Positions 25,099 through 36,905 are shown, numbered from the stretch's first letter. The stretch is DNA of 64,000 nucleotides from Cladobotryum mycophilum (GCA_036429605.1 JAVFKD010000004.1:4712001-4776000), one strand, 5' to 3'. The notes: generated from the letters alone by a model not told the origin. Translations and numbers: made by a program.

Positions 25099-25799
25099 TA
25101 GCCGTCTAGGCACATGATGCTTAGACCATCACATCTAGACTCGGAACATTTTTTTCGAGTCTGTGTATTTTTTACAAGCCCATTTTGGCCTCGGAGCAAA
25201 TCTCTTTTTATCTCATTTCTACAAAATGATTATTCAATAGGGGAAATATGGCAGAATGATTACGACAAAGGAACAAAAAATTCGTTTCTGGAAATGCGAT
25301 GCCGACTGTATGGAAATGGCGCTTTATATGCCGTATAATGCTCACTTGGATGCGGATATCTGATTTTGGAACACACACACTAACGGGCGTTATTTGTTAT
25401 GAACTGGTTTGGGCAAGCCTTGGAGTTTTTTAGGACTTGATTTGAACCTCTGGAGTTTTATGTCTTGTGTACGTCCCCCTTGCATTGGGGGATGGGAGGG
25501 AGGATAAATAGGAACCTGGGGAATCGGGGACGCAGCTTAGCTGCATATATTAGTTAGAACCATGAATGAGAAAGGGTATAGATGATAACAATGCTTTCAC
25601 CTTTGCTATTGCGACTGCCTTGTGCTTTTTTCATCTACAGCGTTGTGCCCAAGCTGTGAGAGGGGATATTATTTCGTGATCTCATTACTGCTCTGGCTAT
25701 TATTATAAGATTCGACATGACTGGAAATCTGGTATCATTCATAAATCATTAACTAACGCTCAAGTTCCCAACTCGACAACTACATCATCCATACTGGTA
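25099..25799. other. Convergent intergenic region
   Basis: About 700 bases of 3' flanks of the regulator (+) and the lipase (-). No coding signal and no clear repeat. Confidence 0.5.
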
Positions 25800-27040
25800 T
25801 TAATGCCCGCCTAAGCCCCACAATCGTCTCTTGCTCTCCTTTTTATTCACCAATTTCTTTTTTACCTCTGCCTCCCTCGCTGCCTCTATCCCCGTCATGG
25901 CTGTGACAGCCTCCACGGCTAGAGCCTCGATTCTTCCCGCATACAGGCTCATTGTGTGAGCCACGGGGTCGCCCCAGATTACGCCCCGGAGGTGCTCCTC
26001 ACGACACGTCACGGCCGCCACGCCCTCGGCTAGACGTTCACCGACGGTCTTGTGGTCCTTGGGTTTGGATGAGGGGTCGGCTGAGCGGAGGACGATGATG
26101 CGGCCGGCGTTGCTGAGTGTGCTGGGGGGACTCTCCAGTGGGGTTTGCGGGGAGGGGGAGGGGGAGGACGAGGAAGGGGGGAAGTGAGGAGGATGAGAAT
26201 TTGTTTGCTTCTGCTTTGAGGGAGGATAGGGATTTGGATTTGTACTTTTTGGAGGTGGAGGAGTTGGATTTGTTGCCGTCTTTGGAATCTTTGCAAGAGG
26301 GAAGAGGAGGAAGAGGGGGTGAGGTGGATGGAGGAGGACTGGCTAGTAGTTCCAGCAAGCTCTTGACGTAGGGCTTGTCGGCGCGCACGACGGGGTCTCC
26401 CTCATTGACGAAGCTGAGGAACAGACTCTTTCGGAGTTCTGGACTGTCGGGCTTTTCTAGCGGAAGCAGACTGACGGGCGGAGCACCAAAGGTCACGCAG
26501 TGGATCCTCTTGAAGCACCCCGTTAAAGCGTTGAGTTCGCTCTGCGCGTCGATGCTGGTCGAGAGCATGTGCGAGTACAGCAGCGCGGCCACGGCCCCGC
26601 CGGCCGAGTGCCCCGTGAGCAGCAGGCTGAAGCTGGACACCCTGCTCGGTTCCTCCTCGAGGAGCTGGCGCAGCCTCTCGGCGACGGGCTTGACGAGGCT
26701 GCGCGCCAGGGAGAGGAAGCCCGCATGGCAGTAGTTTCCCGGGTCGTCTAGGAAGCCGGAGGGGAGGAGGGCGCGGTGTTGAGGTTGATGGCCCAGTCCG
26801 CGAAGGAGGCGGTGCCACGGATGGAGAGGAGGATGGTGGACGTGCGGTCGAGGGGGAGGGACTTTATGAGGAGGGCTTTGTGGCCGGTGCGCCAGCCGGC
26901 GGTGAAGACCTTGGTGTTGCGGTTGGAAGGGGAGGATGATGTGGATGAGGATGAGGGGAGGGGGTCGTAGACGCGGAGGGAATATTGGGCGGCGAGGCAG
27001 AGGAGTGGCCATGTGGGCATGTAGCTGGTTTGATTTGTTA

Positions 27041-27078
<38 letters not shown>

Positions 27079-28180
27079 TGTGTGTGTTCCTGGTATAAGA
27101 AGAATGGGAGATTTCTTTTTCTTTCTTCTTCTTTTTGAGGGATGATATGATGGGGGAGGGGCGAGGAGAAGAAGAAGTCTTACAGAGCTAGAGGGGGAGA
27201 GTTGTAGGGAGCTTGGAGTTGGCGTAGAGATCGACTTTGGAAAAGTAGTTGCTGCTGCTGCCGGAAATGACTGAGGTGGTGGTGGCTAGACTTGTTTCTA
27301 TCTGGGCTTTGGACTTGCTCTTACGGGGTTTCTTGGAGGAGGACTTGGTTCCTAATGATCGGTCGGTGATGATGATGTCTTCTTCCACTATTGTGTCGCT
27401 GGGATTATTACGAGGGGGTGTGGGGGTTGGTAGGTGAAGAGATCCTCGTTGCCTGATATGTGCTCCCGGTCTATCATGGTCATGAGGTTGCCGAAGCGAC
27501 TGCATATCTCGTCGTACATTGCGGACGATGCTGAGTGGGGAAATTGACCGCCGGCATCGTTTTGCAACGCTGTTGACAGACAGTTGCTGCTATTGTGTAG
27601 TTGCTGTTGGGATGCATGATGCTGGGGTTGGTGATATGGAGGCCAAGAGCCTGGAAGAAGTGGAGGAGGGGAGGAGTCACTTGGGGAGGCGGTGATGCTC
27701 CGACATAATTGTAGTAGTGTTGATTCACGATGACGGGCTGGTGATGAGGGTAGTCATTGTGTTGTTGTTGTTGTTGTTGTTGTGGTTGTGGAGGTGGAGG
27801 TGGCGCCGGACCTGGAACCCATCCCGGAGGTGGGGGCAGGTATCCGGCCGGGGGGCAGGCCGGAGCAGAGGTTGTGAGTAATTGGCATGAATGTGTTGTT
27901 GCGCATAGAAGGGATGAGGCGCGACGACGGGGAGAGCTTGAGGGGGCCCGCCTTGAGCCTGCGCTGGAGCTTGCGGTACGGCTGGGACAGGAAGGGAGGT
28001 CGCTGCCGCGGTCGCGGGTCGCCTCGAAGATGTGGGTTGTTGCTGTTGCTGTTGTTTCGGAGGGCGGGGTGAGCTGCTGTAGATGTTGGGAGGGCCCGTC
28101 AAAGAGGGCCGCGACGGGAGGGTCGGGTATTTGGTGTTCTTCTTCTTTTTGCCGTCCTTGGAGCTGGTGAAGAAGCCCAT
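25800..28180 (-). CDS. Class 3 lipase-like protein, reading frame broken seven times
   Basis: Alpha/beta-hydrolase of the lipase class 3 type, probably cytoplasmic or membrane-associated (no signal peptide). The nucleophile elbow GHSAGG is encoded at about 26614-26597, with upstream LSIRGTASFADWAINLNT and downstream GRIIVLRSADP and GVIWGDPVAHTMSLYAGRIE. The N-terminus (MGFFTSSKDGKKKKNTKYP) precedes a Gln/Pro-rich region with a poly-Gln run. One intron, 27183-27025, has a GTAAGA donor. The conserved segments lie in shifting frames. Continuity needs one extra G on the + strand in runs at about 27850-27855, 27668-27671, 27422-27426 (or 27414-27418), 27193-27197, 26761-26764, 26176-26181 and 26124-26129. 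With those seven bases the length is exactly 743 codons. All breaks are in homopolymers, so undercalling is likelier than a true pseudogene, but I cannot exclude the latter. Confidence 0.75.
27044..27086. repeat. (GA)n microsatellite running into (GT)n, in the lipase intron
   Basis: About 16 GA units followed by GT units, wholly inside the 159-nt intron of the lipase gene. On the coding strand it is a CT tract lying between acceptor and donor. Confidence 0.9.
27758..27784. repeat. CAA-type trinucleotide repeat (poly-Gln) in the lipase gene
   Basis: TTG repeated on the + strand. In the frame that gives PPPPPQPQ upstream it encodes a run of about seven Gln. It is length-variable material in a disordered N-terminal region. 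Confidence 0.8.
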
Positions 28181-29363
28181 GGTGATGGCGGCGATTTGTG
28201 CACTGGCTGCATAGCAGCGCGACTCTTAATAAGATGGGGGTTTTTTTGGAGTATGTTCGAATGGGGGCCGCCGATGTTGGAGATAATCACCGACTGTTTC
28301 GGAATCTGCTGAAGATTGTCCTTGCGTCTCTCCCCTCTCATTGACAGAAGGAGGGTGTTAAAAGAAAGGGTAGAAGATTTACACACACATTTCTCTTTGT
28401 CTTGTTGGCTGCTCAGCCAGTTGCGATCCTTCTCCTCCTCCCCTCCCCCTGGCACATGATATTCCCCCACACAGCCCATCAACCTCTCTCCAACTACATC
28501 TTCCCCCCTCGATTTGCCTTTCCGTTGCCTATTTTCTTTTGTTGGTGTGGAATCTGCCTTTGACGGCGTCCGTGGCGCTGCTGCACGAACCCCTGTTACG
28601 AGGTCCCTCAGCAACCTAATTTGCTGTGGCGAGTCTCCCTCAGCCCCCTCTTCCTCCCCCCAAAATCCCCAACTAACCATCAAAGCGGTTGGTTGCCGTG
28701 TGATTGACGAATGAATGACACCAGACAACCACTAGACTCATTTTTGCAGGAAGGGTTCTGGCATCTCGTCTGCATGGTGCCACAGGCGTTTAATATGCTT
28801 GGTTTCGATTCGGTGCCACAGGGCGGTTATGTACTATATGGATGTGTTATATATAGATAGTTGACTTGCATAAATTGAGGCTGCAATGTCACTCCAAAGT
28901 TTGTTGAAACACGGAATCGGCACAAGGCATGTGTGTATGCATGCGATTGTTTTCTTGCGAGACGTTTTGGGGCGTTTTTGATGGACACGTACGAGTAGAG
29001 AAGAAGAGACAAAGAGATTGTTTGACGCAGCGTTGACTAGACTGATCGTCTTTACTAAAAACCGACACTAGACCTATGATAATGCTGCTTTAAGCCACCC
29101 CGTTGCTGGACAATCGTTGTGGCGCACGTCTGATGGGAGCGATGGAGGACGTTAGCTGTTGGTTCTCCATGTTCTTCCCATCATGGCTTAGGGTCTTGAA
29201 CAAGTGCTCGACAGTGGTAGTAAATCATGACTCGCGAGCCCTTGCTAAACAATGTCTTTCGCCTTCATTTTTCTGCGAGGCGATTTTTGTTTTGTTTTTG
29301 GCTACAATCAAATATAGAATAGATACACATGAATCCTTTCATCTCCTCTTGTTTTCATCTCCT
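28181..29363. other. 1.2-kb intergenic region upstream of the lipase
   Basis: Contains the lipase promoter and leader (C/T-rich on the coding strand) and the 3' flank of the GH47 gene. No supported gene. Confidence 0.5.
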
Positions 29364-31154
29364 TCACCTTACGAGCCGTCTAAACGGATGCGCCTCCGTG
29401 TTAAACACAAACTCATCCAGATCGACCACACTGGGCTCACTAAAGATTAAATAAAAGTACTTTAGCGTCTCCCCCAGCCAAAAGGACTCCATCGAGTCTG
29501 ATGCACTCGGCTGCTGGTCCTTGGGGACGGTCACGTCCCACACGGCCGAGTTGGCGAGCGTTGTGCTCGTCGTCCTGTTGATGGCGTCGAACATGGCCCA
29601 GGCGGATTCGAGGAGATCGGGTCGTCCGGTGGCTCGGTAGAGCACAAAGACGCTTTCGATTGCCTCGGGCCGGAGGATGTATCGACGGTCGGGAATGGAT
29701 GTGAAGCCCTTTGGTAGACGGTCTTTGAGGATGATGTCGTCTGCGCTGGCTTTGTCGTCTGGCTTCTTTACGGAGAGAACGTGCTGCTTCCACTGCGTTT
29801 CATCCCATTCGCATTTGTCTGTGGTCTCACATGGCAACATGGTGAACGTTTCTGGCATGATGCCGTGCGGCAAGGCCTTGTATGTCCACACGCAACCATC
29901 CACCAACTTGCCAGCGACAGAAAGATCCTCGGTTCGGCCAAAGAGCTTCCCGCCCAACGCAAGCAGCCCTCCCAGGAAGCACACCAGATGCTGGCCCTGC
30001 GACTCGAGCTGAATAGACTTCTTTCCGTCTTGCTCCCCCACGCTGACGCTGCCGGAGATGAGGATGTCCTCGTTTGTCGGCGTCATTGGTCGATAGAGAT
30101 TGTGCTTCACTGCTATTGGCATTGCCTTTTCGTACATGGTCTGGTAAATGGGTAGTTGGCCGCCCGTCAGAGCTGACATTTTGGGCAAATACTCGTACAG
30201 CGAGTCTGCCATGGCACCAAGAGTGAAGGATGAACCGGAGTTGAAGACCTCTTCCTTGGCGTTGACGACAAGCGGCCAGAGACCGGGAAGCGAGGTTGAG
30301 TCCTGCTGCGCTGCCATGAGGTCTGTGATGCGCTGCACGGCGTCGAACCACTTGGGATCGCCCGTCAGCAGCGAGAGTCGCGTGAATTCCATCGACAGGC
30401 TTCCAATCTCGGCAACGAGAACTCCGGATCCGGCAGTTTGCTTACTGCCTTCGATGGCAGCGTGTATGTCCCAGCGGGTAATGGGCATGCGATTTGGCGT
30501 GTCGAATGCCTTGTAGAGCATCTCGCCAACCTCAACCGCCTTGCGCAGTAACCTGACATCGCCGCTGAGGTCGAAAGCGGAGATGAAGCCGCCGAGATAT
30601 CGAATGTTTGTCTCAAAGACGTTGACTTCCTTGAGCGTCGTCTTGGTAAAGTCAATGGCCGTGGCGGCTTGCACCGCATCATCGAATTCGCCGCGCATGC
30701 CCATGATCCAAAGCGTGTCGAGAGAATCAACCAATGTGGCCGCCCAACCGCCAAACGGGTTCTTCTTCCCGCCAGACACGGGCATCAACTCATCAGAAGC
30801 CCACGCATGCTCTCTGTAGGACGCCCAGCATTTGGCAAAGGTGTCCTTGACGGCGCGTTGGCGCTCCTCGCGCTTCCTCTGTGCATCAGCAGATTCAGCG
30901 CCGAATTTCTTCTGAACCCTGGGGAATTTGACTGGCGTGCTCGTGGGCAGAGGGCGAACTGAATCGGGCGGGAAGTGAGTCGTGATTGTCTTCCAAAAGT
31001 ATGTGTCGTCTTGGGCTGTTCGCCACCCCTCCACAGGCCTGCCTACTGGGATGCTGCGAGGGGCAGAAAAGCTGGGAACGCTCCATGAATACAGGAGAAC
31101 GAGGGTCAGCAGAAGAGCTACCCATAAAAATCCTCGCGGTCTCACAAAGGCCAT
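29364..31154 (-). CDS. GH47 class I alpha-1,2-mannosidase
   Basis: Processing mannosidase that trims alpha-1,2-linked mannose from N-glycans in the ER/Golgi. Intronless, 596 residues, within the family's usual size. Residues about 9-27 (FLWVALLLTLVLLYSW) form a type II membrane anchor, followed by a Pro/Ser stem. The catalytic domain begins near residue 100 (RQRAVKDTFAKCWASYREHA) with typical GH47 segments NPFGGWAATLVDSLDTLWIM, FETNIRYLGG, GSLSMEFTRLS, SFTLGAMADSLYEY, YILRPEAIESVFVLYRATG and the terminal FNTEAHPF, whose Thr binds the catalytic Ca2+ in this family. A Cys pair sits in MLPCETTDKCEWDE. The start at 31154 is chosen because it directly precedes the anchor. No frame breaks. Confidence 0.97.
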   Translation of the reverse strand: MAFVRPRGFLWVALLLTLVLLYSWSVPSFSAPRSIPVGRPVEGWRTAQDDTYFWKTITTHFPPDSVRPLPTSTPVKFPRVQKKFGAESADAQRKREERQRAVKDTFAKCWASYREHAWASDELMPVSGGKKNPFGGWAATLVDSLDTLWIMGMRGEFDDAVQAATAIDFTKTTLKEVNVFETNIRYLGGFISAFDLSGDVRLLRKAVEVGEMLYKAFDTPNRMPITRWDIHAAIEGSKQTAGSGVLVAEIGSLSMEFTRLSLLTGDPKWFDAVQRITDLMAAQQDSTSLPGLWPLVVNAKEEVFNSGSSFTLGAMADSLYEYLPKMSALTGGQLPIYQTMYEKAMPIAVKHNLYRPMTPTNEDILISGSVSVGEQDGKKSIQLESQGQHLVCFLGGLLALGGKLFGRTEDLSVAGKLVDGCVWTYKALPHGIMPETFTMLPCETTDKCEWDETQWKQHVLSVKKPDDKASADDIILKDRLPKGFTSIPDRRYILRPEAIESVFVLYRATGRPDLLESAWAMFDAINRTTSTTLANSAVWDVTVPKDQQPSASDSMESFWLGETLKYFYLIFSEPSVVDLDEFVFNTEAHPFRRLVR

Positions 31155-32291
31155 GATGGATGATGGATGATGGAGAGACAGATGAATAATCGATGAAGAG
31201 AGACGTTCAAGGGCCGGTTCCAGCCGGACAGATAAAGGATGCGCTCTTCGAGAGAGGTGGGCTGAACTTGCTATGCGTCACTGAGACCTTGATATCCGGA
31301 ACAGGAGCATCTTTGGCCCGCCAATCCTTTCGACATGAACACAGACAACTACCTCATCAACCCATCCGTCTGTCTATCCATCCGTCCAATGAAAACAGTG
31401 TGGCTCTTCATTTGTTGTATCAGGAACATGTTTTGATACCCAAGAGTCTGGGAAAAACATCCACCACATGTAGGGGTGGTAACCCAATATTATGTCGCGC
31501 CCCCGCCCCTGGGTCGCATGTTTGAAGCCCACAACTTCTCGCCTACTCGAGATGGCTATTGGTGACACGCGAGCAAGCTGATTCCTTCACGAATCCCGGC
31601 CCGACGTTTGAATGGATAGAGGGATCGAAAAGGGCCCCACGCAGTCACAGACTCACAGCAACACCCTGCAATCAGCTTGTGAGAATAGGCGACTGCAACA
31701 TACTACTTGTAAGCAGAAAGCGGGATGGAAGCAGGGGTCCGATTAAACGATGGCCAGCCCGTCAGCTGATAGAGTAGTACCAATGCATGCTTCCGTTTTC
31801 TAGCTCAATGTTGAGGACGCCCTCGAGGTCTTTGTCTAACATTACAATGAAAAATTTCCCACGGCAAACAGGAAAAGGGCCCTCCGGGGATGCTATTTTC
31901 AGGTTTCTGTCTACAGGGGTGTTATCATCGTGGACTCAGGATGGAGCCCCGGGAGAAAGCCACGTTGATGCGGGTCTCAGATGTTGCTGCGGCTATAGGC
32001 CCAAAGGAAGCGAAAGAGCCTTGTTCCTCGCCGCCAGATGGGCTTGCATGGCTAGGAAGAAAATGCTTTAACAGAGGTGTAGGATGCCTGGGGGGCGGGC
32101 CATTCGAGTAGACTTTTTCCTCTCCCTTTCTCTCTCTTGTTGCTGTTGTACTTGCTTCTCCTCTTTTTGTGTGCGTGTGCGTGTCTGTGTGCGTGTTCGA
32201 GTGATCATCGCTGTTGCATTGCCCAGCTGCCCGAGCGGGCTACTCGACTTACACGACGTTCACGAGTCAAGATTGGCCTTGATCGTACACC
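31155..32291. other. 1.1-kb divergent intergenic region
   Basis: Promoter space between GH47 (-) and the surface-protein gene (+). C/T-rich just before 32292, as in a fungal leader. No supported gene. Confidence 0.5.
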
Positions 32292-33276
32292 ATGGCTCGA
32301 ACTATCTTCGTCACCGTCTCTCTATCACAGCTTCTTCTTCTCGCCCCTTTGCTATCCCTCACACATATCGCTCACGCATCATGCTACTATCCCAGCGGCG
32401 GGCTCGCCCCAAACGACGTCCCATGCACCGACAAAACACCAAATGCTGCTTGCTGCGGCCAAGGATACGCCTGTCTCAGTAATGGAATCTGTCAAGCAAC
32501 CGGCGAGGAGCTGCAAAAGCCAGGCGCTACGAAATTTGTTCGTGGCAGCTGCACTGACAAGAACTGGAGGAGCTCCAACTGCCCTCTGTTCTGCATGGAT
32601 CCCAAGGCCGACAATGTAGGCGGCGGGGAGGGCATCTTCAAGTGCCCCAACACAACCAAGGACCTGTATTACTGCATCAACGGTTACAACCTCAATACGT
32701 TGAACGGGACAAATTGCCAGACTGGCACCAATGTTCTGTTCTTCCCAGGTAGGAGATGGGGGGTTTTTTTTTTTTTGTGACCATGCTCTTTTGCTGACCT
32801 AGGTTGATACAGGAACTCCAAGTGCCATCACAACCATCGGTGTTGCGCAAGAAACGACTTCTACCCAGCCTTCTTCAACTTCATCTGCCCCGACGACAAC
32901 ATCAGCAGCTACCACTACGAGCAGCAGCACACAAGGGACAACGATAAACACTGCCCCCGCCGACCCAAAAACGACGGGCGAACTCCCTGCACCCACATCA
33001 AACAATGGCGCAGTCATTGGCGGTGCAGTCGGTGGCTCGATAGGTGGTATTGCCCTCGTCGGCCTCCTCGGTTGGCTGTTCTGGAGACGCAAGAAGTCTC
33101 AGACTCAGGCGGCGATACCGATGTATGAGGCGGATGCTACCCCCGTAGCCCCAGTGGCCATGAAGCCGGTGGAGCCAAGCTACGCTCCCGTCGTGCACGA
33201 AGCCCCGGACTGGAGCGCGTATAATCACAATCAGTCCCAGTACGGGTCTCATTCACAGGTGTACGAGGCGCCATAG
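32292..33276 (+). CDS. Single-pass mucin-like cell-surface protein with a Cys-rich ectodomain
   Basis: Predicted plasma-membrane protein; role unknown, the layout recalls fungal wall-sensor-like proteins. Exons 32292-32748 and 32813-33276 (64-nt intron carrying a T13 run) give 306 residues. Residues 1-29 are a signal peptide (VSLSQLLLLAPLLSLTHIAHA). The ectodomain has many Cys, beginning CYYPSGGLAPNDVPC and then AACCGQGYACLSNGIC, a pattern common in fungal extracellular proteins. Residues about 166-200 form a Ser/Thr stalk. A Gly-rich transmembrane helix spans about 219-242 (GGSIGGIALVGLLGWLF), followed by WRRKK as the stop-transfer signal and a roughly 60-residue Pro/Tyr-containing cytoplasmic tail. 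It lacks an extended Mid2/WSC signature, so I assign no name. Confidence 0.88.
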
Positions 33277-34877
33277 TTGGGGGCAGGGTGCTCTTTCGGA
33301 TACCGTGTCAGGTTTTGGAGAGGAAAGGGGGGGAAGGGTTTGACGTTTGATGATGATGTGTAATAATAGTGGAAATGAATCAAGGTGGTAGAATTCAGGT
33401 GCTGCAGATGAACGCGTGCCGCATGCGGTGGTTTCTTGTAATTATACCCAATGAAACAAATATTTTTTTCTGTTACTCTGTCAAGTTTCTGTCTTGTATA
33501 GTCGATGATTTCTTTGCGTATCGCTCCAACCAGCCTCTAATACAGCATCAAGCCCCTGTAGATCCCTACGTAACATTCGCCATCTAAGCGCGTTCCCAAC
33601 CAATTATCTTGGACAAGCCACTCTGGTGATTGGGCTTCTTCGTTGTATTTGATCCAAACATGATGCAGAACATCGTATGCACCGTGTTTACGTAAAATAT
33701 GGTGTTCTCGCCATCAGTTCGCCGAGTCTGGAGGATAACACTCCGCTTCGGGGGCCACTTTGGTCAGCAGGCTGGCACGGCGTCAGCCCTATGCGACGGT
33801 CTACTAGGCCCGTGACAAGACCCTCCCCGTCAATCGCGTCTAGAACGTGGTCAATCCACTCGGTATCGATGTCGAAGATGGTGCGTTAACTACTCTCACG
33901 AGTCTGTCCTTTGTCCCGAGTTGAGTCGTGCTTTATTACAGTACACTTGCTTTGGCATGTTCACAGTCACTTGAATGGCCTCAAAAATATTGTCTGCCAG
34001 GCTGATGACATGTGGGAAATGATTTTTCTCTCCCTGTTCGGTCAGGATGCTCCATATTTGATTCCACCGTCTTCAAGGGGGTTCATCGTAAAGGGATTAG
34101 AAGACTTATTTCGAGTGCGCATGATGTTGAGCAGCACCGTTGCGCTGTGCTTTCATACACCTACGGCAACGAGCCTAAGGGTCTCTAGGCCTGCGATCCC
34201 CTCTTGGGATTTTAACAGCAGAAGAGATTTATTTACTACGCAAGCCCCCCATTCAACGCCTGATTGAAGAGCGCCTTTGATGGAGATGGAAGATTCCATT
34301 TTTGGAAGCATGGCGACGAATGAGGTTATGCTAGGACTCCTCATGATGCCTTTTTGTCATATAACGCATTTTGCGTGTATAGACAGCGTGGGCGTCACTC
34401 TATTGGAAGCCGGCTCACATCATCAGCGACATGGCAATGCAATGACTGACCCACCTCGGGTGTTTTATCGTCTCTCCACCACAGTAGAACATCAAGGGCG
34501 AATCAGCCTCTTCCGAAAATAAGGGAACGGAGATGTCTTCAAGTTTAACGGTTTAGAATGAAATAACTGCTGGTCGTTTGCATCATGCCTGGGCCACGAT
34601 GGCTGGATGTGATCAGTCGCTCGACACTAGGACGTTTTAGAACAGGACCTAGGATGGTATGATAATCAGTTGGCGATCTGTTTACTACCCAACCGTTATC
34701 TTCCCCCCGTCCGAGCCCTGTCCTTGTCAAGCCAGAATTCCTCTCAAATCTATCTCTCGGTAGCGGGCCACTTTAGAGTGGATTCGTCTCGGCTCTTGAA
34801 GCAGATATTGTAGATATTTTTTTCTGGCATAATAAGCGTGAGGGAAAAACGACTACGTCTAGTGAAGAGAAACGCGC
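33277..34877. other. 1.6-kb intergenic region with possible gene remnants
   Basis: Contains the fragments described at 33690-34350; the remaining sequence shows nothing I can support. The promoter of the transporter at 34878 must lie at its right end. Confidence 0.45.
33690..34350 (-). pseudogene. Possible decayed gene of unknown family
   Basis: Three minus-strand stretches look more protein-like than the surrounding sequence but lie in different frames and are cut by stops. They are an upstream piece ending at about 34153 (with KGALQSGVEWGACVV and LETLRLVAV), a middle piece near 34070-33905 (with QIWSILTEQGEKNHFPHV and SLADNIFEAIQVTVN), and a downstream piece near 33878-33690 (with DTEWIDHVLDAIDGEGLVTG). 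Stops at about 34153 and 33899 and frame changes prevent one product, and no intron set I tried joins them. I do not recognise the family. It could be a degraded gene or chance coding-like composition. Confidence 0.3.
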
Positions 34878-36536
34878 ATGTGTCCGTCATCCACGACATC
34901 AGAGCATGCTTATATAGCTGGCGAGACTGAACCATTGCTTGGAAGCGATCGCGAGATGAATGCGACTTCAGACCAGGACCATGCCGGTCTTGAGACCGGC
35001 CCTGATGTTGCTGTGGCGCGTCGGGTGCTGAAGAAGATTGATCGTATCATCATTCCTCTACTCTTTGTCACATATATGCTCAACTTCATGGACAAGGTTA
35101 TTTTATCTAGCGCCGCTGTATTCGGGTTACGAAAGGACTGTGTATGACGCCCCATCACCGTATTCACAGCGCTCTAGCTAACTCATATCATCATGCCGTT
35201 CCAGCATCTTGTGGGCCAACAGTATAGTTGGGTCAGCAGCATCTTTTACTTTGGCTACCTTATCTGGTCGTATCCCACGAGTGTACTCATCGCACGTCTC
35301 CCAACAGCAAAGTATCTCACGGCCAACACCTTCATCTGGGGTGCCGTCGTGGCTCTGACGGCAGCATGCACCAACTTTGGCAGCCTCATGGCGGTGCGCT
35401 TCCTGCTTGGAATGGCTGAGGCAACCATCACACCAGCCTTCATGTTCCTGACGTCGACATGGTACACGCGAGATGAAATGCCAACACGGGTCGGCATCTG
35501 GTTCTCTGGCAATGCCATCGGTGGCATCCTGTCAAGCCTGATCGCCTTTGGCCTCGGCCACATACATGATGACATCCACCCATGGCGATGGATGTACATT
35601 ATCCTTGGGGTCGCAACGTTCGTATGGGCGATACCCATGTTCTTCTTGCTCCCCGATAGCATATCCAAAGCAAAGTTCCTGACTCCCGAGGAGAGGCAAG
35701 TTGCGATGAATCGAATCGTCATCGCTGGCACAGGAAGCACAGAAAATTCACAATGGAAATGGGCTCAGCTGCTGGAGTGTCTGGCTGACCCCAAGACTTG
35801 GATCATATTTCTCATGGAGCTCATTGCCCAAATGCCCAACAGCGGCACCCAGAGCTTCTCCAACATCATCATCTCATCATTCAACTTTACGAGCTTGCAA
35901 TCCACGCTCATCAACATACCATACTCTGTAATTTCTGCTGGCGTCATTGCTGGCGCGGGCTACTTGGCAGGTCGCTATCGCACACTCAATTGTCTCCTCA
36001 TCATAATCGTTGTCATCCCCTGTGTCATTGGCGCAGCGGTCATCTACTGCCGCGCCCATGTGTCTCACGGCGTACAGCTCTTCGCCTATTTTCTCCTCTC
36101 GCCTGGACCTGCCGCCATGCCTCTTCTCATGTCGCTTGTGCAGTCCAACTACCGCGGCGTCACCAAGAAAATGACCATGACAGCCATGCTGTTTCTTGCC
36201 TATTGTGCGGGCAACATCGCTGGTCCCCAGTTCTTTCGACAGTCGGAGGCTCCTACATACCAGACGGCCTTTAAGACAATCATGATCTGTTACGCACTCG
36301 TCATCGTGTTGGCTCTGGTCCTGAGGCTTTATTTACAGTGGCTGAATGCGAAGCGTGCGAGAGAAGAGGGCTTTGAGGGCAATGCTGGTGCAGCGGGTGC
36401 AATGGGGAATGGAAAGGTGCCTGATGCCCTTGACGGAAAGGACGTGGCAGAAGCAGTGACGGCAGTCCAGCTCAGACCTGAAGACTATGAAGATGTGACT
36501 GATTGGCAAACGATTGGATTTAGATACCGTCTATAG
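34878..36536 (+). CDS. MFS transporter, anion:cation symporter type (allantoate-permease-like)
   Basis: Predicted plasma-membrane importer of small organic anions or vitamins, in the fungal ACS (Dal5-like) branch of MFS; the substrate is unknown. Exons 34878-35141 and 35205-36536, separated by a 63-nt intron (GTATGA donor), give 531 residues. After a hydrophilic N-terminus of about 50 residues come KKIDRIIIPLLFVTYMLNFM (TM1), the loop with YSWVSSIFYFGYLIWSYPTS (TM2), and FLLGMAEATITPAFMFLTSTW (TM4/5) with WYTRDEMPTRVGIWFSGNAI. About twelve hydrophobic segments are visible, then an acidic tail ending QTIGFRYRL. It converges on the second MFS gene with only 369 bases between stops. No frame breaks. 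Confidence 0.93.
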
Positions 36537-36905
36537 AATGAACTCACTCGCCTGCATGGTGAGCAACCTTGTGTGTAGTCGTTAGACCTGAGGAAGTTAC
36601 CAGTCCTGTATTTGGGTACTCCAGTAATGAGTCCCTCCCTGACTGGCAATCTGGACCTGCGCGAGCAACGAAACGGCTGAATATGTTCTATGATGACCAA
36701 GGCAAGGCCAAATTAAAATTTAATAAGTATTAAAATAAACTGATATTAAACTCTTATGGGACCAATTCACGCTTCACCCTCCATTTATTATAGACACATG
36801 AGTATGTCGGAATTGAAGAACTGCAAAGAATATCAATTGTGCTGCTAGAATATACAGTAAACAGCATATGGGGCGATTCGTAATTCATAAGATCGACATC
36901 CAAGT
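36537..36905. terminator. Shared 3' region of two convergent MFS genes
   Basis: 369 bases between two converging stop codons. An AT-rich core at about 36710-36750 (AAATTAAAATTTAATAAG and nearby TATTAAA) could supply polyadenylation signals for both strands. The individual cleavage sites cannot be fixed from sequence. Confidence 0.35.

Noticed and set aside
26030..26296. Separate Gln/Pro-rich minus-strand protein inside the lipase
   Set aside because: Its start is a frame shadow; only its middle part belongs to the lipase between two undercalled G runs.
34545..34730. Minus-strand small open frame upstream of the MFS gene
   Set aside because: Short, no family resemblance, no splice signals linking it to the fragments at 33690-34350.
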